Assembly: GCA_021613535.1 (NCBI GenBank)
Contig: CP075495.1
Location: forward strand, 11,656,001 to 11,720,000
Direction: 5' to 3'
DNA: 64,000 nucleotides
DNA from: Adineta vaga
Taxonomy: Eukaryota; Rotifera
The position numbers and the translations under genes are program-made. Below are positions 28,401 to 42,083 of this stretch, piece by piece; the stretch's first letter is position 1; every line of letters starts with the position of its first letter. The notes beneath the pieces were generated by a model, which saw only the letters and a program-made list of their open reading frames with translations, made no database searches and was not told the DNA's origin.

Positions 28401-31400
28401 AATGCCAATCAATTAGTGCTCATGGGTTCAGACAGTTTTATGCTTGTTAACAAAAACCTCCAATTACTTATTTTGTATGACAGAAGATAAACTTACTCAT
28501 ACTTATTTCTGTCTCTGATACATATCTCATCATCTTGTCTTTGATCAAGATACATATGAAAAAGATGCGATCTGGTTTTTGATTTTCTTCTTTGTCTATG
28601 TCTATTCATTTTTGCCTGAGGATATAGTTCATACAAAAAAAAATATATATATGTATTGTATTGTATTGTCCGGAGCTATTATCCAGAAAAAAAAGAGGGA
28701 TGGGTCAACTTACTTTTTGAACAACATTTGATGTGAATGAGACAAGTGCATTGTTGCACGCAATCGAATGATTCTTCTTATTCTTCTTCCTCTTTATTGT
28801 TGTCGTCGTGATGGTCGTCGTCGTCGTCTTTTTTTTCACAAAGAAATGTGTACAGTGAGAAAAAGAGAAAGAGCAAAGTTGTCATATTTTTTTTCTTTGT
28901 TAGATTACGTATGGGAGAGTATATTAGGTAATCAATATGTGCGCGCATCGTCTTGATTAACGATGAGGGTCAGTAGTACCCTATTGTCCAGTGAATGCCT
29001 CAAGAGACAGTTGGCACCAATGCTATTCACATCTTTTCTATCATGCAGAGAATATGGATGATTTCCGTCGTACTAATCAACAATGAAAGAGACACAAAAA
29101 AGAGGAAGTATACGTTAGAAAAAGAAATCTAGATCTATTTATCAATATCATTTTTGCTTTTATTGACCGTGTAGACGACAATGGAATAGGTCAGAAAAAG
29201 AAAATGGAAGATTGAGATGTCTTACTTTTCGAACACCTGCAGATATAGAAACTTTTCTTTGTCTTCTCAGCATGTATCCACTGAAAGCTGATGTAGTCTA
29301 GTCATTTGTCGTTAACAAGCTTTCTACAGTTTTTTTTAACTGAACAAAGATCATGACATTTTTTTTACTCAACTACTAATTAAAATTATTGTTACATTTG
29401 AAATTGATATGACATGTCTTTCCTTTCTTTCTTTTTCAAAATGACATTATTCAATCTACTTTCATCATCTTCTTATAAATGCCTCTGATCCATAACTTGT
29501 CTATTTTAATATTATTAAAACTTTATGTCAAATGTATTACATCTATTCGTTTGCATATATGACTCACAAAAATCGACAAGATGTTGCCTTTATTGTGTTC
29601 ATGGAAATGAAGTGAACTTGATGACATTCTCAAGAGTAGTCGTGTGTATGACACTACGAGTGAAAAGAAAGATGACGACAATGGTGATCGAAGAGAGCTA
29701 CTCATACACACATATCGATAGATGTATATGCGAGCCGTTGATACGATTATTTCTAATCAATTTTGTTGCTTTTTCCCGTTCATGTATCTGTGAAGTTGTT
29801 TAATGTTGTGTATACTGAACGGATAGCGATCAAACAATGAATGCGACAATGTATTATCGATTATGATGGAAACATATTTTCAATGAATTAAAAGTGATTG
29901 TTTATCGCATAGAGTTCATGATATTGAAATAGAAAAGAAGAATTAAATCGTATTCAACTGAGAATTTTTTGAAACAATTGTTCCACATCAAATTGATTAT
30001 AAAAAAAACGAGTTTGATTAATTAATATTTGGAAATTTCAATATTTTTCATGTCTTCTTGATCTTACCGATCGGTACTACACAGAGTCGATTTTATTGGT
30101 ATCTTCATTGTCTGCAAAAAATGGCCGCGAAATCAATTGTTTGATCATTCAAATACTAAACAAACGTGAACTTTTCTTCTTCTTCGTTCATTATTTTCTT
30201 TCTTGATAAAGGAAACAAACATAATTTACCAATAGAAAGTTTAATCATCATGAGAAAAAGAAAATGAACGATTAGACACTGTAATCTTTACTTATTCTCT
30301 TCTAATAAAAGAAGCCTCAATCATCTTAACCTTGCTTTTTTAGTCTATCACAATCATGCACGCGGTATCAAACCATTCAAGTGCATTATTCATAAAAGAA
30401 ACCTATAATATCGACAAATGTCATATCTTCAAATCGACCACAACCATTGAAAGTACTATTCATCATTTGCTTTGTTCAACTCTATTTACTTTGTGATCAT
30501 TTAAAATTTCATTGATCAGAAATTTACGAATAATACTAATCAACAATATAGCTATTTTGTTTCAATATCGAATAAAATCAGTGAAGAAAATTGAAGATTC
30601 TGGTGACATTGAAGAAATCAGTATAAGTTAAGAAAATATTTCTTGAAATACAAGTATGAAGTCATATCGGAAGCAAATTGCTAGATAATATTCGATTAAT
30701 TAGTTCTAAAATATCATCGTCTCGATTCGTAAACAGACTAGACTAGTAAGACATTCTTCTAGTGAATATCGAGATAAATAGATATGTAGATAATATTTGC
30801 AGAATTTGGATAATTCTTATAGTTATATCGTCTTCTATTAGACGACAAAAAATTATATCACAATATATGAGAAAACTCTTCGATCGGTTTTTTCAGATTT
30901 ACATATCGTAATCATAAATATTTATTTTCTGCTAGTTCTCGATCTATTTTGCTCGGCAATCATACCAGATGCCGCAGTCTAATACCGATTATTTCTGACC
31001 TTTCTTCGTTGTGTGATAAAGTTTTTTTGTCCTTGTGTATCATCAATGTAATTTATCTCTAGTCTACACGAGTATATCATTTGCAAATACCTCGAACAGA
31101 ATTCTCTTGATAAACTGAGTAAGTTTTTAACTTAACCATAAGATATCGAAAAATCTTTCTTGAAGAATATTCTAAGATGAAGAAACAGAAGTAAATAGAA
31201 TGAATTATCTTTAATTTCTTGATACCAATTATCATTGAAGATGAAAGCTGTCTACTTTTTTTTCTTCTTTGTCATAGTTGAATGATTTTCAATAATATGA
31301 ATAGAATTCAATACTTTGTAACAGCTGGATAAGATTTGTTTTATGAGGTAATTCTTTGTCAATAAAAATGATAATGAATACTACTGATAGAAGATCTTTC

Positions 31401-33999
31401 GTCAAGTAGAAGAAAAAGAAAAATCTATTAAATAACCTCATCAAGCAATCTTTCACCTAGGTCAATGACAATCCAGCTGGCCCAATATAATTTATCTAAA
31501 CAGAAGAAACATTAATAATATCCCAGTAATAACTTATTGAAAGAACATATCCTTTGGCGAAATATCGTAATCGACACTACAGGATAGTGTAGTGCATCTA
31601 TCTCTGATGAAACAAAATCAAAAATAATATTTGTTCGATATAGATCTTAAATTACTATTGCATCATTATGCCTCGGTAGTATATAAGGTTGAAATAACAT
31701 AGAAAGAAATATAGTCAAGTTAAACAATAGATTGTTTTGGTATTTATAATCAAGATTTTTAGAAAAATAATAGATCGATATGTTCGTATAGTCATTTTCA
31801 ATGTGAATACAATACAGATCAATTGGTGTGTATCAGTCAAAAAGAAAACGAAGTATTTAATTTTGATTTATATTATCGATGAGTTAGAGATAAGAAAATG
31901 AAATGCAGAAGACACTAATCGAACGTTTTTTTCCCTTCATATATTGTTGCTAATGATCAACAATTCTTTTCGAATCGTCAATAATCAGAGTCATCATCAT
32001 CATCGGTCAAGCAATGATCGAGATAACGTTGAGTATGGTGCCGTTCTTCTTTTCACCAACATTTTTGTTGTCATATTTAGAAAGAAAATTACAATGAAGA
32101 TTGTCATCAATCTTTACAGAATAGAGAACTGATGACTTTTGTTCACATAAGAAATCTTTCTGTCTTGTAATATAAAGAAACGGATGTGATTGTCACCTAT
32201 GTAAATAATCGACAAGTACCTTGATTGAGAGTTGACAACAGTAACGGGAAATAGTTTTAAATAACGATCGTAAGAAAATAATTCACAAACATTTTTCTTT
32301 TTCAAGCATTTCGATCAATAATTGAGAGAGAGAGAGAGTTAGAAGAAAAATGGTTTCTTCTGTCTTTCTTTTTTTTTGTAGACTAAAGTATCTTTTTCTG
32401 AGAAGATCTTTTGACGAGAAAATGTCGCTGTCTTTCATTATGTTGTTTAAGTAGCATTTATCTTCTGGAAAACAATAGAGACTTTTCTCACACCTGTATA
32501 AACTTTTGTAAAAAAGAAATATAATTTTAACCTTGATTCTCCTGTATGTCTCGACGATCTTCATCGTACATTTACCATCAACAATCTTCGCATTCTTTTT
32601 TCTTCTTCTTTGTCTGTACACAAGATTAACACTTCTCATATAACAAGACGACGATTTCGAGAACACCTGCATATATAAGAATACGTGTGTAAGTGAACTG
32701 ATATTTGAACAGTCAAATTTAGATGGTTAAAGTTACCTGTTTACTATTGAGAGGAGAAGAAGAGAATCAAGGCTATTGTCATCCTCTCATTACCCATCAC
32801 GATGTCTTCGTATGTATGAGATTGTCACCATCTGGTTCTGATTCAAGCTATTGAAAGACAAATGCTGGAAAGAGAGAGGCAGAGATGGATGGAGAAAAAA
32901 AAGAAAGAAAAAGTGATAATCATTATATACTACATCCGTTCAGATTGTCTATACGTGCCAAGGAGATTGATACGACTAACTTTCTCGTGACACTTTCCCA
33001 ATAGTTAGACATTGAGATTTCTTCGTTTTAAGCAAACATATAATATTCTTTTAGTTTTTATCTATTATCTGAAGATAGAATTAGAACAAAGTGCTTTTTA
33101 TGACTTCTATTGTACAGTAGCGGTCTTATCAAGATACTTTTCTACTCAGTTTTAGATGACTTTCAATACTTGACAATTGTTTCATATTTAATCTTCATCG
33201 TTTTCTTTTTTTGTAGCTCTTTTTATGACTACACTCAAGTTGACGAATTCTTCTTCAACATCATTTATTGATTTTCTTCGATGATATCATCTCATAGGTC
33301 ATAGAATCCGTTATGATAAATCTTTTTTTATTTCTATCCATCTGAACAAGATTGACCTTTGATATTATATATATAGATAGACAGAGAGATGTGTCCGCAT
33401 AATATTCTCAATAACATTGAAGATGATGATGTTAATATAAAATAGGAACACCTGAGGAGAGTTTCATATACTGTATTTGATTAACCATGAGATGAGAAAG
33501 AAAAATCTTAGATATATCTGCCATTTGTTCAATTGAGCTAATCTATTTTACTTTGGTCCATTCTTTTTTTTCCCTAGATAATACATCTATATCAGCACGT
33601 CATGTAACATTCGTTTTCTTATCGTTCACTTTTTCTTTTACTATGTCGAATTGGTGGTGTAGTGATATGATTAATTGAAGAGATTTCTAATGAATTTGTT
33701 CATACAATGATGCATGGCGAACATACATTTCAAAGAATTATATCTATTTCTCTGGATCTATTTATTCCTCATAAATATGGTGAATACTTATCACACATTT
33801 GTCATACATTGGAATCGAACAACATTTATGTAAGTATAGTATAATTTATACGAAAAATTATGTTGTCAGTTTCGATCATATTTGATTTATCTCAATGGAT
33901 GATTGAGACGACAAACATGCTCATAGTCAAAGTCAATTGACTTTCAGGTGTAAAAACTATTCAGCATTGATGCAATAGTTTAGTGAATACATAACGAAC

Positions 34000-34019
34000 G
34001 AGAGAGAGAGAGAGAGAGA
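34000..34019. repeat. (GA)n microsatellite
   Basis: Uninterrupted GA dinucleotide run of about 20 bp, one of several GA/CT tracts in the 2 kb before the ephrin gene. Confidence 0.9.
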
Positions 34020-34333
34020 AATATACAGGCGTGGCTCGTTACCTCATCAGGCAAATATATTCACGCGTCACGCAGTCTCGATAGACGATTGAGTAGATCA
34101 AAGTGACCTTTTGCGACCACATAAACGAGAAAGAAAAAAAGAGAGATAGAGAGAGTATGTGTGTTAGATGTATTCTGCAGATTGCATAAAGGCTAACGTG
34201 TAACCCATATATACAATTCATACATCCGATTGCTCATTAGCAAATATATCTCGTTTAGTTCAGTTGTCAGTTTCATTGATGTGTTTTCTTTTTAATTGCA
34301 AAAGATCGACGTAATCGAATCTTGAACAAACAG

Positions 34334-34540
34334 ATGAAAATGCAAAAAATTAGAACGATCCTGTTAAGCTTTTTTTGTCTTCTTTCTCTCTTCTTTCCGT
34401 TCATTCAGATTATCGCACAAATAAGAATGCAACATCTTTTCGAACCACTAATCTTCACGTTCACCCAATTAAATCAAGCTCGTTTTACTGTCTACGAAGC
34501 TCAAGGGCGAATGATCAAGACTCTTTTTCTTTTCGTCTAA
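34334..34540 (+). CDS. possible small secreted peptide (weak)
   Basis: A 68-residue frame starts MKMQKIRTILLSFFCLLSLF, a credible signal peptide with a cut after IIAQ or similar. About 40 residues follow without Cys or dibasic sites. It is preceded by TTCAGTTGTCAGTTT-type initiator-like sequence around 34258-34275. Against it: the rest of the frame has no recognisable domain, the 3' end is another hydrophobic stretch (TLFLFV), and the surrounding DNA is a long empty region where chance frames are expected. It could also be a first exon spliced onward. Kept only as a candidate. Confidence 0.15.
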   Translation: MKMQKIRTILLSFFCLLSLFFPFIQIIAQIRMQHLFEPLIFTFTQLNQARFTVYEAQGRMIKTLFLFV

Positions 34541-35731
34541 TGAGCCACTTGCATGTTCGCGTAAATTTTAGTCATTTCTTTTTATATAAAAATCAACTGT
34601 CTCCCATCCGTATGCATGAATGCATTTAAGGCAGGACATATACATATATATATATATACTTGACTGTCAAACAAGCATATCATCATCATAAGAATGATGG
34701 ACGAGTTGAAATTAGTGATGTGTGCGGGATCGATTGTTTGATCGTCATCGGTTTCGCCTCCTTTCTCATTTATTCGTTCAGTTCAATTCAACTCTTTGTG
34801 ATATTGACTTTTTTTGTAGTCGAAATGGGCTCTCCTAAATAAACACTATGCATTTTACTATTCAATGTAGACACTCGAGGGTGATATATGACACACATAG
34901 AGATAGACAAAATAGTATACGGAAGAAATTTTTGCATATATATATACGTATACAGTTTATACACATACATATAGGTTCAATTTTCTCGCTTCAGTAAACG
35001 TGAGAGATAGATGATCATTGTAAATTATTGAAAAAAGTAAAATAAGATGTTCATCTTGACACACAATCTTCTGATACAAATTGATATACATATAGAATAG
35101 AAATAGTATAAACTAAATTGAAATTCAACCAAATGATTTCCAATCTCAGATATTATTTAAAATTGTTTTTCGTTCTTTTCTTTTCTGTTCATTCACTAAT
35201 CTTCACCGGCCGTCTCTATTTCTCTCACCTCCGGTATTTTATTTGTGCATATGTATACGCGCGTTTTCGATTGTTCACACAAGTGACACATACATCTATG
35301 TATTGATGTATTCTTTGATCATTCATCGATTTTTCTTTGTGATTAGTATGCTCACCGACTCAGCTCTCCGAGCGATCAGTCATAGGCATACCCAAAAATT
35401 ACGTGCATCAATGAACAGAACATGATAAGCCGTCCCGCCAATGATCATATAAGATAAATCGAAAGTCGAATAAAAACGAATCGAATTACAAATCTGCACG
35501 TCAACAAACTAGAAAAGAACAAATATACACATACACATATCCTACTTTTAAACTGAAAATAAGATAAGGAGGTATATAAGCATACGTTCATCTTTTCTTA
35601 ATTAAGATTAGTTCTTCTTTTTTGCTGAGAAAAAGAACTGTAAGATACATATATACATGATAATTGACTATCGGGTTGTTGATGTGTTACGCGAAACTCA
35701 TCTCACATCGATATGATAATGAATATAGGAA

Positions 35732-35751
35732 TGAGAGAGAGAGAGAGAGAA
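35732..35751. repeat. (GA)n microsatellite
   Basis: GA dinucleotide run about 275 bases before the ephrin start codon. Nearby CT (35812-35830) and TCT (35849-35872) runs form a purine/pyrimidine-rich promoter-proximal block. Confidence 0.9.
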
Positions 35752-36025
35752 ACGATGGAGCAAGTGCACAAATGGTTCTTTCATATCTCCACTAATAATA
35801 AACGTTTTTGTCCCTCTCTCTCTCTCTCTTTCTCTTTTACTTGCTCTTCTTCTTCTTCTTCTTCTTCTTCTCTGGTTGTCGACAAAGAGAAATGAGAGAC
35901 GAGAGAAAGGATAATTGGACCGTTTCTTTTTTCTCGTATGTATTAGAGAAAGAGAGAAAGAGAGAACGGTCAGTTGAACAGAGCATAGTATATGTGTATT
36001 CAGTAGATGCAGCAGCAGAACGGCT

Positions 36026-39000
36026 ATGTTCATCAACACGTTGCCTGTGGTATCAATTCTTTTACTCATCTTCATAACTAGATACCCAACTTATTCTTTA
36101 CTTCTTCCAGCATTTCATTGGAATCAAACGACTTTCAGGTAAAATTTTCCTATCGATATGTAGTCAGTCGAAAAAAATACGAAATCGATTAATTGAAATT
36201 TTTCACTCTACATTGCACACGCGATGTCTTTTGTTCGCTATGATTGATAGACTATTACAATAAAATCTAGGACATTGTTGATTAATAGAAATATTTCAAT
36301 TTCAATTTTCCTATTGAAAATCTCATTGATTGATAAGAATGTTAGTAAAGAAGAAAGAGAAAAAGATTAATATGTTAGAAAAATATTTATGTTTAGGGAG
36401 AAATTACAATGGTATCTTTAATAGAAAATGACACAATTCCATTCTTTTGGAAGATTGTTTATTTATTTAACGAGTTAAATATGTTACGAGAAGAAGAAAG
36501 AAACCTGTTCGATGTAAAAATGAATTATGCTTTTATTGAGCATCCATCCATTTTGTTTCTAGTAATAAACGATCGATCGTGTAACTGTTTGGAAGTTGTT
36601 GAGTCAATCTATTCATTTTAAACTACTTATATTATTCACCATTCGTCGCTTAATTGCATTGCTCACCACGCGTCTTGTCTGTCTGTTTGTTTGTTTTCAT
36701 GTAAAAGAAAGAACAGGGTAACGCCCGTGAAACAGACGCATTGGATTAGTTATCAAAACATACAGAGTGTTCATTGTGTTTGTAGATGTTCGTTGGTGGA
36801 CAATGATGTTCTCTACATTTCATCCTTCAAGGATGATCAGATAACTGATGAGAGAACATGATTGTCTCAAGAGACTACAACATAACTTGTTCATTTAGTT
36901 CCTACTGAGATCAGACGAATTTGATTTTTCTTCAGGTTATTTTAATTGAGAAAACATTTGTGACTTTTAAGTCAATATAGAACATTCCAAATGAAATAAT
37001 CGAATCATGACTTTCGATGATGATTATATTTAGTAAAAATATTCATAAAATTGATTTGATTAGTCTTTTAGAAAAACAAATGTCATCTGAAAAAACGATT
37101 ACATCATAGAAAAGACATATATAGATATCGACATTCTTCTTTCAAATTCTGATAGAAAATATCAGAGACAAGAAAAACTTTTATGTTTGCTGCGATGGCA
37201 TTAAATGTCCTCTACTTAGTGTCCATCTGTGCTACATATACAAATGACTTTTCAGTGTTCACGTCTTCAGGCTACAGTAGCGGGTGTACTTTCTTTTTTT
37301 CTCTTTAATGTGTTTATATTCATTTTCTATAGTATATGTCTGTTCATAACAGAGCCCTAACGGCATCTTATTCACTCTAGGCTCTACTGACCTTGACTAG
37401 AGATATTTTCTTTTTAATTAGATTTCTTTTTCTCTCTGTATTTTTTCAAGTATCATTTAAAAATAAGCTCTTGAAATCAAACGAAAGACAAGAAAAAACA
37501 GCATTAAAATAAAAATCAAATAAATTCTTCTATTTTGTTTATATATGTATAGGCCATATCAAGACGGTTCATTAGTTTTTGAAGTACGTTTGGGTGATGT
37601 TATGGATTTGATATGTCCATTCTACGATGAACAACAATCGTACATGACAAGTGAACTGGAACAATACGATATCTATCGAGTATTTTATTGAAAAAAAAGC
37701 GCAAATTCAAATAAATTTTATGCATATTTTTGATGTTTTTCTTTAGGTATCGGAAAATGAATATCAAAGTTGTAATATTAATCAATATAATCCTGAGCCC
37801 ATAACACGACGTATCATAACGTGTAACAGTCCGTATGATGTGATGAAATATACACTTAATTTTCGTTCATATTTACCTATTCCTAATGGATTTGAATTTC
37901 GTCCAAATCAAACTTATTATTTTCTTTCAACATCATCAAGTCACTCACAATGTAATAAATTGAAAATTTTTGTACATGATTATCGTAAGTAGAAATCTTT
38001 TTTTTTTAACTCGATGATAATAATGTCGTTGTTTTGCTTCATTGCATTTTCATAGATATACAAATGAGACAACATGATTGTGTAAGAGAATTGATGAAGT
38101 GTAATCAAATCATGTTAGATTCGATAGTTGTTCGCTCGAGCGCATTTTTCTACTGATTACTTGAGAGAAAGGGAATGATCGAATGACGAGACAAATCCAA
38201 TAGTGACTATTATACATATTCACCAATTAGTGAACCATAATCGATTAGTTGTCTAGAAAAGAAAGAATCAATTTTCATCACATTATCTCGACAACTTATG
38301 TTTTTAAACATTGAATATAAATAATGTAAACTCTTATCGACAAGTTTCTTGTTTCGATAAATATTGATGAATAATCGAGTATTCAATTGTATTTTTGTTC
38401 AAAATAAAATGATTCATAATAAGGATCACTGGAATGTCGAGAATGATAGTGATTGTATGCGATTACGATCAGACGAGTTGGCGGCTTCTTTTAGCACTTT
38501 CCTAGTTGTTTTTTACGTCATTGATGTGCTATGCATGACTTCGTCATCAAACTAAGATACTATTAGTATTTCTTTTTATGTATATATGATAACAACTGAG
38601 TAACAAATAATCTTGTTGTCGAGATAAATTACTATCATTGTCTATCAATCATATCTGTTCGATATACTTCATAGAATGCTTCAACATAACCTTATTATCG
38701 AATATCGATCGATTTGTTATTATTCTTATTGTAAACAAAATCGAATTCTAATGAATTTTTACCAACTATTTAGATCGTACATCAATGTCTACAAGTACAT
38801 CATCAATTCTTTATAACTCTGAACATAAACCTCTATCATTTCCTCATTATTCTCATCATCGACATGATTTATCGTCATCATCTGTATATAAAAATGACCA
38901 TCGTCCTTTTCTACATGCAATTAAAGCACAACGTCATAGTGATCCATATTCAATCAAATGGATTACCGAAGGACCATATCGAGATATAGGTTTGTATTCT

Positions 39001-39180
39001 TGTTTTTCAACATAATCAATTCATAAATTTTCTTTCAAAATAGATAAACCTTATGGAACACGAAACATTCTTGAAACATCTGTTTCACCACCCAATATGC
39101 TTAGTCTAGCATTGAGTTCATCATCAACGAAAATATCAATATCATTTTTTCTTCTATGTCTTCTGCTTTTGATAAGATAA
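36026..39180 (+). CDS. ephrin (GPI-anchored type)
   Basis: Cell-surface ligand for Eph receptor tyrosine kinases. Exons are 36026-36138, 37553-37679, 37747-37984, 38774-38989 and 39044-39180, giving 276 residues, frame clean at every junction. Residues 1-28 form a signal peptide (MFINTLPVVSILLLIFI). The mature protein opens with FHWNQTTFR, the ephrin YWN-type start. Then come VRLGDVMDLICPFY, EQYDIYRVSENEYQSC, ITCNS, NGFEFRPNQTYYFLS and SQCNKLKIFV, holding the four conserved receptor-binding-domain cysteines. A Ser/His-rich linker follows. The C-terminus is a hydrophobic tail (SISFFLLCLLLLIR) right after a Ser cluster with no cytoplasmic domain, so it is GPI-anchored like vertebrate A-class ephrins. 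Introns 1 (1,414 bp) and 3 (789 bp) are far longer than usual here. Confidence 0.95.
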
Positions 39181-40011
39181 TATCACGAAATGGTTTTCAT
39201 TTTTTTTTGATACCCGGTGTTTCTTCAAAGTTTTACTATGAAAATCTTGTTTTGTTAAATGAACATTTTCTTTTCTCCACTTGGAAGAAGATCTTGCTTT
39301 AACTATTCATTGCGTGTACAAGAACAAATTGATGAAAATATATTCATTGTGTTCTGTTTTTTTTCGTTTTTTTTTAAATACTTTATTCATCTTTAAAATG
39401 CACAGAAAATAAAATATCAGAATAATTCAATCTTTTTATTTCGACAATAAAACGATTAATAACGTATTTATTGCCATTTCTCTAGACTCATACAAAACTT
39501 TGGTGCAAATTTTTGATATGATTAGTGTAGTTCATGTATAATCAGATATTGAATTATTCTAATCGATGATACCAAATTTCTGTTCTTTAATCCACCATAT
39601 TCTTCTTACAGGACCTTTTTGCTTTATATAAGATTTATTTTTCTAACCTTTTTTTTTCAATCTATAAAACATCGTTCAACAATGATCATTGTATCTCGTT
39701 TTAATTCATGTACACAAGATTGCAATATGATAACTATTTGTATATTATCACATCTTATTACACATGTCGTGATTCTTATAGATATTGTTATATAAGTTGT
39801 CATCATTGATGCACACTACACATGTAATATAACTAGACGATGTACGCGAAGATAAAAAAGAATATAAACGAAAGTTGTTTTTGCTTTATTATGATTGAAT
39901 TAGATTTTATCTGTTTTTTTTTCCTGAACCAAGTTCTTTTTGCGATCGCTACAAAATTTCTTTTCGAAATAAATGAGGAAAAATTTTGTACATGTCGAGA
40001 AAAATGATATG
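39181..40011. other. convergent intergenic space
   Basis: 831 bp of AT-rich sequence between the convergent ephrin and seryl-tRNA synthetase genes. It contains AATAAA-type signals for ephrin (near 39410) and the reverse complement TTTATT at 39885-39890 for the synthetase. No gene. Confidence 0.5.
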
Positions 40012-42083
40012 TCAACTAAGAAATTTGATCCATTGAGTTTTTGGTGTCGAAGAAGTTTTGGAAATAAATTCCCGATTACCCATAAAAGGTCGAAGAGGAA
40101 CTGGAATTACAACGTGTCCCTTGTCCTAACGAATATAAAAAATTGAATATATATATATATATAGCTTCATTCAAGAACAATTTCTTACTGGTTTCCAATT
40201 TGATTCAATTATTGCTGTAAGCATACGAGGTATAGCCATAGCTGTTCCATTCAACTAGAATCAAAAGAATTCATCAAAGTTTCACCTGAAGATATTCGAA
40301 CATACAGTATAAACAAATCGTTCTTCTCCGTTGTCATCAATATATTTAATATGTAAACGTCGAGATTGAAAATCAGTACAGTTGGATGCACTACTTATCT
40401 TGAAGAGAGTAACATTCTATAGTAAACAAGAAAATATCATTGAAAAGAACATACTTCACCATAGAATTTTTTTGCTGGCATCCATGATTCAATATCATAC
40501 TTTCTGTGAGCAGAAAGACCAAGTTCTTCCGTAGGCATATCAAGTATTCTAAAAAATATGTGTACAGAAAAGAATGCCGATTAAAATGATTGAGGTCAAA
40601 CCTAAAATGTAGTCCTAGTTCTTCGAACATCGATGTTTCTAATCGTACAATTTCATTATGCATTTCTTGAGAAACATTCTCATCATCCGTTGTTACAGCA
40701 AACATTTCCACTTTATTGAATTCATGTACACGATATAAATTACCTTCACTTTTTCCACCGGGTAATTCAGCTCGATAACAACGACTACATGCTGCTAATC
40801 TATCGAACAAATTATTATGAAAAAGAAGAATAATCTAAAAAGATATGCTATTTACTTTAAAGGTAGTTCATCTTTACGAAAAGTATTATGTTTAAGTAAA
40901 CCAGCGAGAGGCATTTCAGATGTACCAGCAAGACAATATCGACCAAATTCTTCACCATAATCTAATTGATAGACTTGAGATCGTCTGCCTCTTGTTGGAA
41001 ATCCACAGGATTCCTAAGAAATCAAAATAATCGTACTTTATCTATGTACAATTCGAAAAAACTATTACAATAATTCCTCGATGAATAATATCAGGAACAG
41101 AAACTAGTTTAAAACCCTAGAGTAAACAGAAGAAAAATAGAGTAAAGAACTTTGAAGAGAAAAGAAAACTTACGTTTTGTGTAAGTTTTTCAAATGCATA
41201 ATACATTAAAGCTCGTTCTAAACGAGCAAAATCACCAAATAATGCATAGGCACCTCGAAAAGATACGTGACCCATATTTCTGTCATTAAATCAACAATTT
41301 ATTCTATCGTACAATTATTTATCTAAACTAAAACTCACTCGAGTTGTATCAGATTTAATTCCTGACCAATCTGATCAACAGACAAACAGGATTCTGTCGT
41401 ATCTAAAACAAAATCATTTCTTTCATATTATCATCTATTATGTCTATTTGCTATTACCTGGCTTTTTTCCAATTTCACGAACTAAACGTGCTTGATCTTG
41501 ATTACCAATCGGCTGCATGAGAAGAAAAACAAGATGATATAAGACTAGAAATCTTATCAAAAAGACTACCTACGACATCAGGATGTGTATTATTCGGTAA
41601 TCTTAATGCACGATTGTATAGATCTTGAATTTTAAGTTTGATTTGATCCTAAATTTGAATAAAAATCATCGAAAAATTCTTAATTAAAAATCTTTACTTC
41701 GCCTTGAATTGGATCGAGTTTTTTATCTTCGATACGATGAAATAGAGTTTGAACATCTCGATGAAGATTATGCTATAAAATATGGATTACAATAGACAAA
41801 TACAAGCAAGTTATTCTCATACAATTTGTTCAATATCTGCATATTCAGTTTCTTTTCTTTGTTTGATATTTTCTATAATAGCTTGAGAATTTTCATGATT
41901 CAGTATATAATCCCAGTTGAGTGCAGCTGATCGAAGATCCAGTTCAACATATGGATTTAAACGATTTATATATGTTTTAACTTGATTCAAATAAGCACGA
42001 TAATCTTGCCATGGATTAAATTTAGGTGGTACACTCGAATGAAAACGAATTGGTAATCGAACAAGATATTTTACTCGATTCAT
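40012..42083 (-). CDS. SARS2: mitochondrial seryl-tRNA synthetase
   Basis: Class II aminoacyl-tRNA synthetase that charges tRNA-Ser in mitochondria; 468 residues. Thirteen exons, 5' to 3': 41823-42083, 41698-41772, 41574-41648, 41458-41512, 41339-41402, 41174-41279, 41069-41116, 40856-41013, 40602-40799, 40455-40548, 40306-40398, 40189-40254 and 40012-40125, all in frame. The N-terminus [17 protein letters not shown] is basic and Ser-containing, as for a mitochondrial presequence. The tRNA-binding helical arm follows (residues 30-115). Catalytic blocks are [11 protein letters not shown], motif 2 CSRCYRAEL with [10 protein letters not shown], and motif 3 [19 protein letters not shown]. The TSE, RAE and NGTA signatures are intact. 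Introns are 51-75 bp. No cytosolic-type C-terminal extension is present, supporting the mitochondrial form. Confidence 0.96.

Larger units (their letters stand above)
25452..36025. other. 10.5-kb gene-free region upstream of ephrin
   Basis: No frame here has coding character. Apparent frames come from simple repeats (AGA/TCT, GA/CT) or AT drift. Elsewhere genes sit a few hundred bases apart, so this is exceptional. Purine or pyrimidine tracts recur: (CT)n near 25515-25550, 26505-26523, 28050-28062 and 35812-35830, (GA)n at 32324-32339, 34000-34019 and 35732-35751, and a TCT run at 35849-35872. Plausible contents are cis-regulatory DNA for the ephrin gene, 5' exons of the orphan membrane protein, or non-coding RNAs. 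None can be proved by eye. Confidence 0.6.

Noticed and set aside
32283-32672. 129-residue minus-strand frame
   Set aside because: Lys/Arg/Ser-rich with repeat-derived parts and no domain; consistent with chance in AT-rich DNA.
35698-36077. Long frames on both strands over 35698-36077
   Set aside because: They are generated by GA, CT and TCT repeats. The real signal here is ephrin exon 1 at 36026-36138 in another frame.
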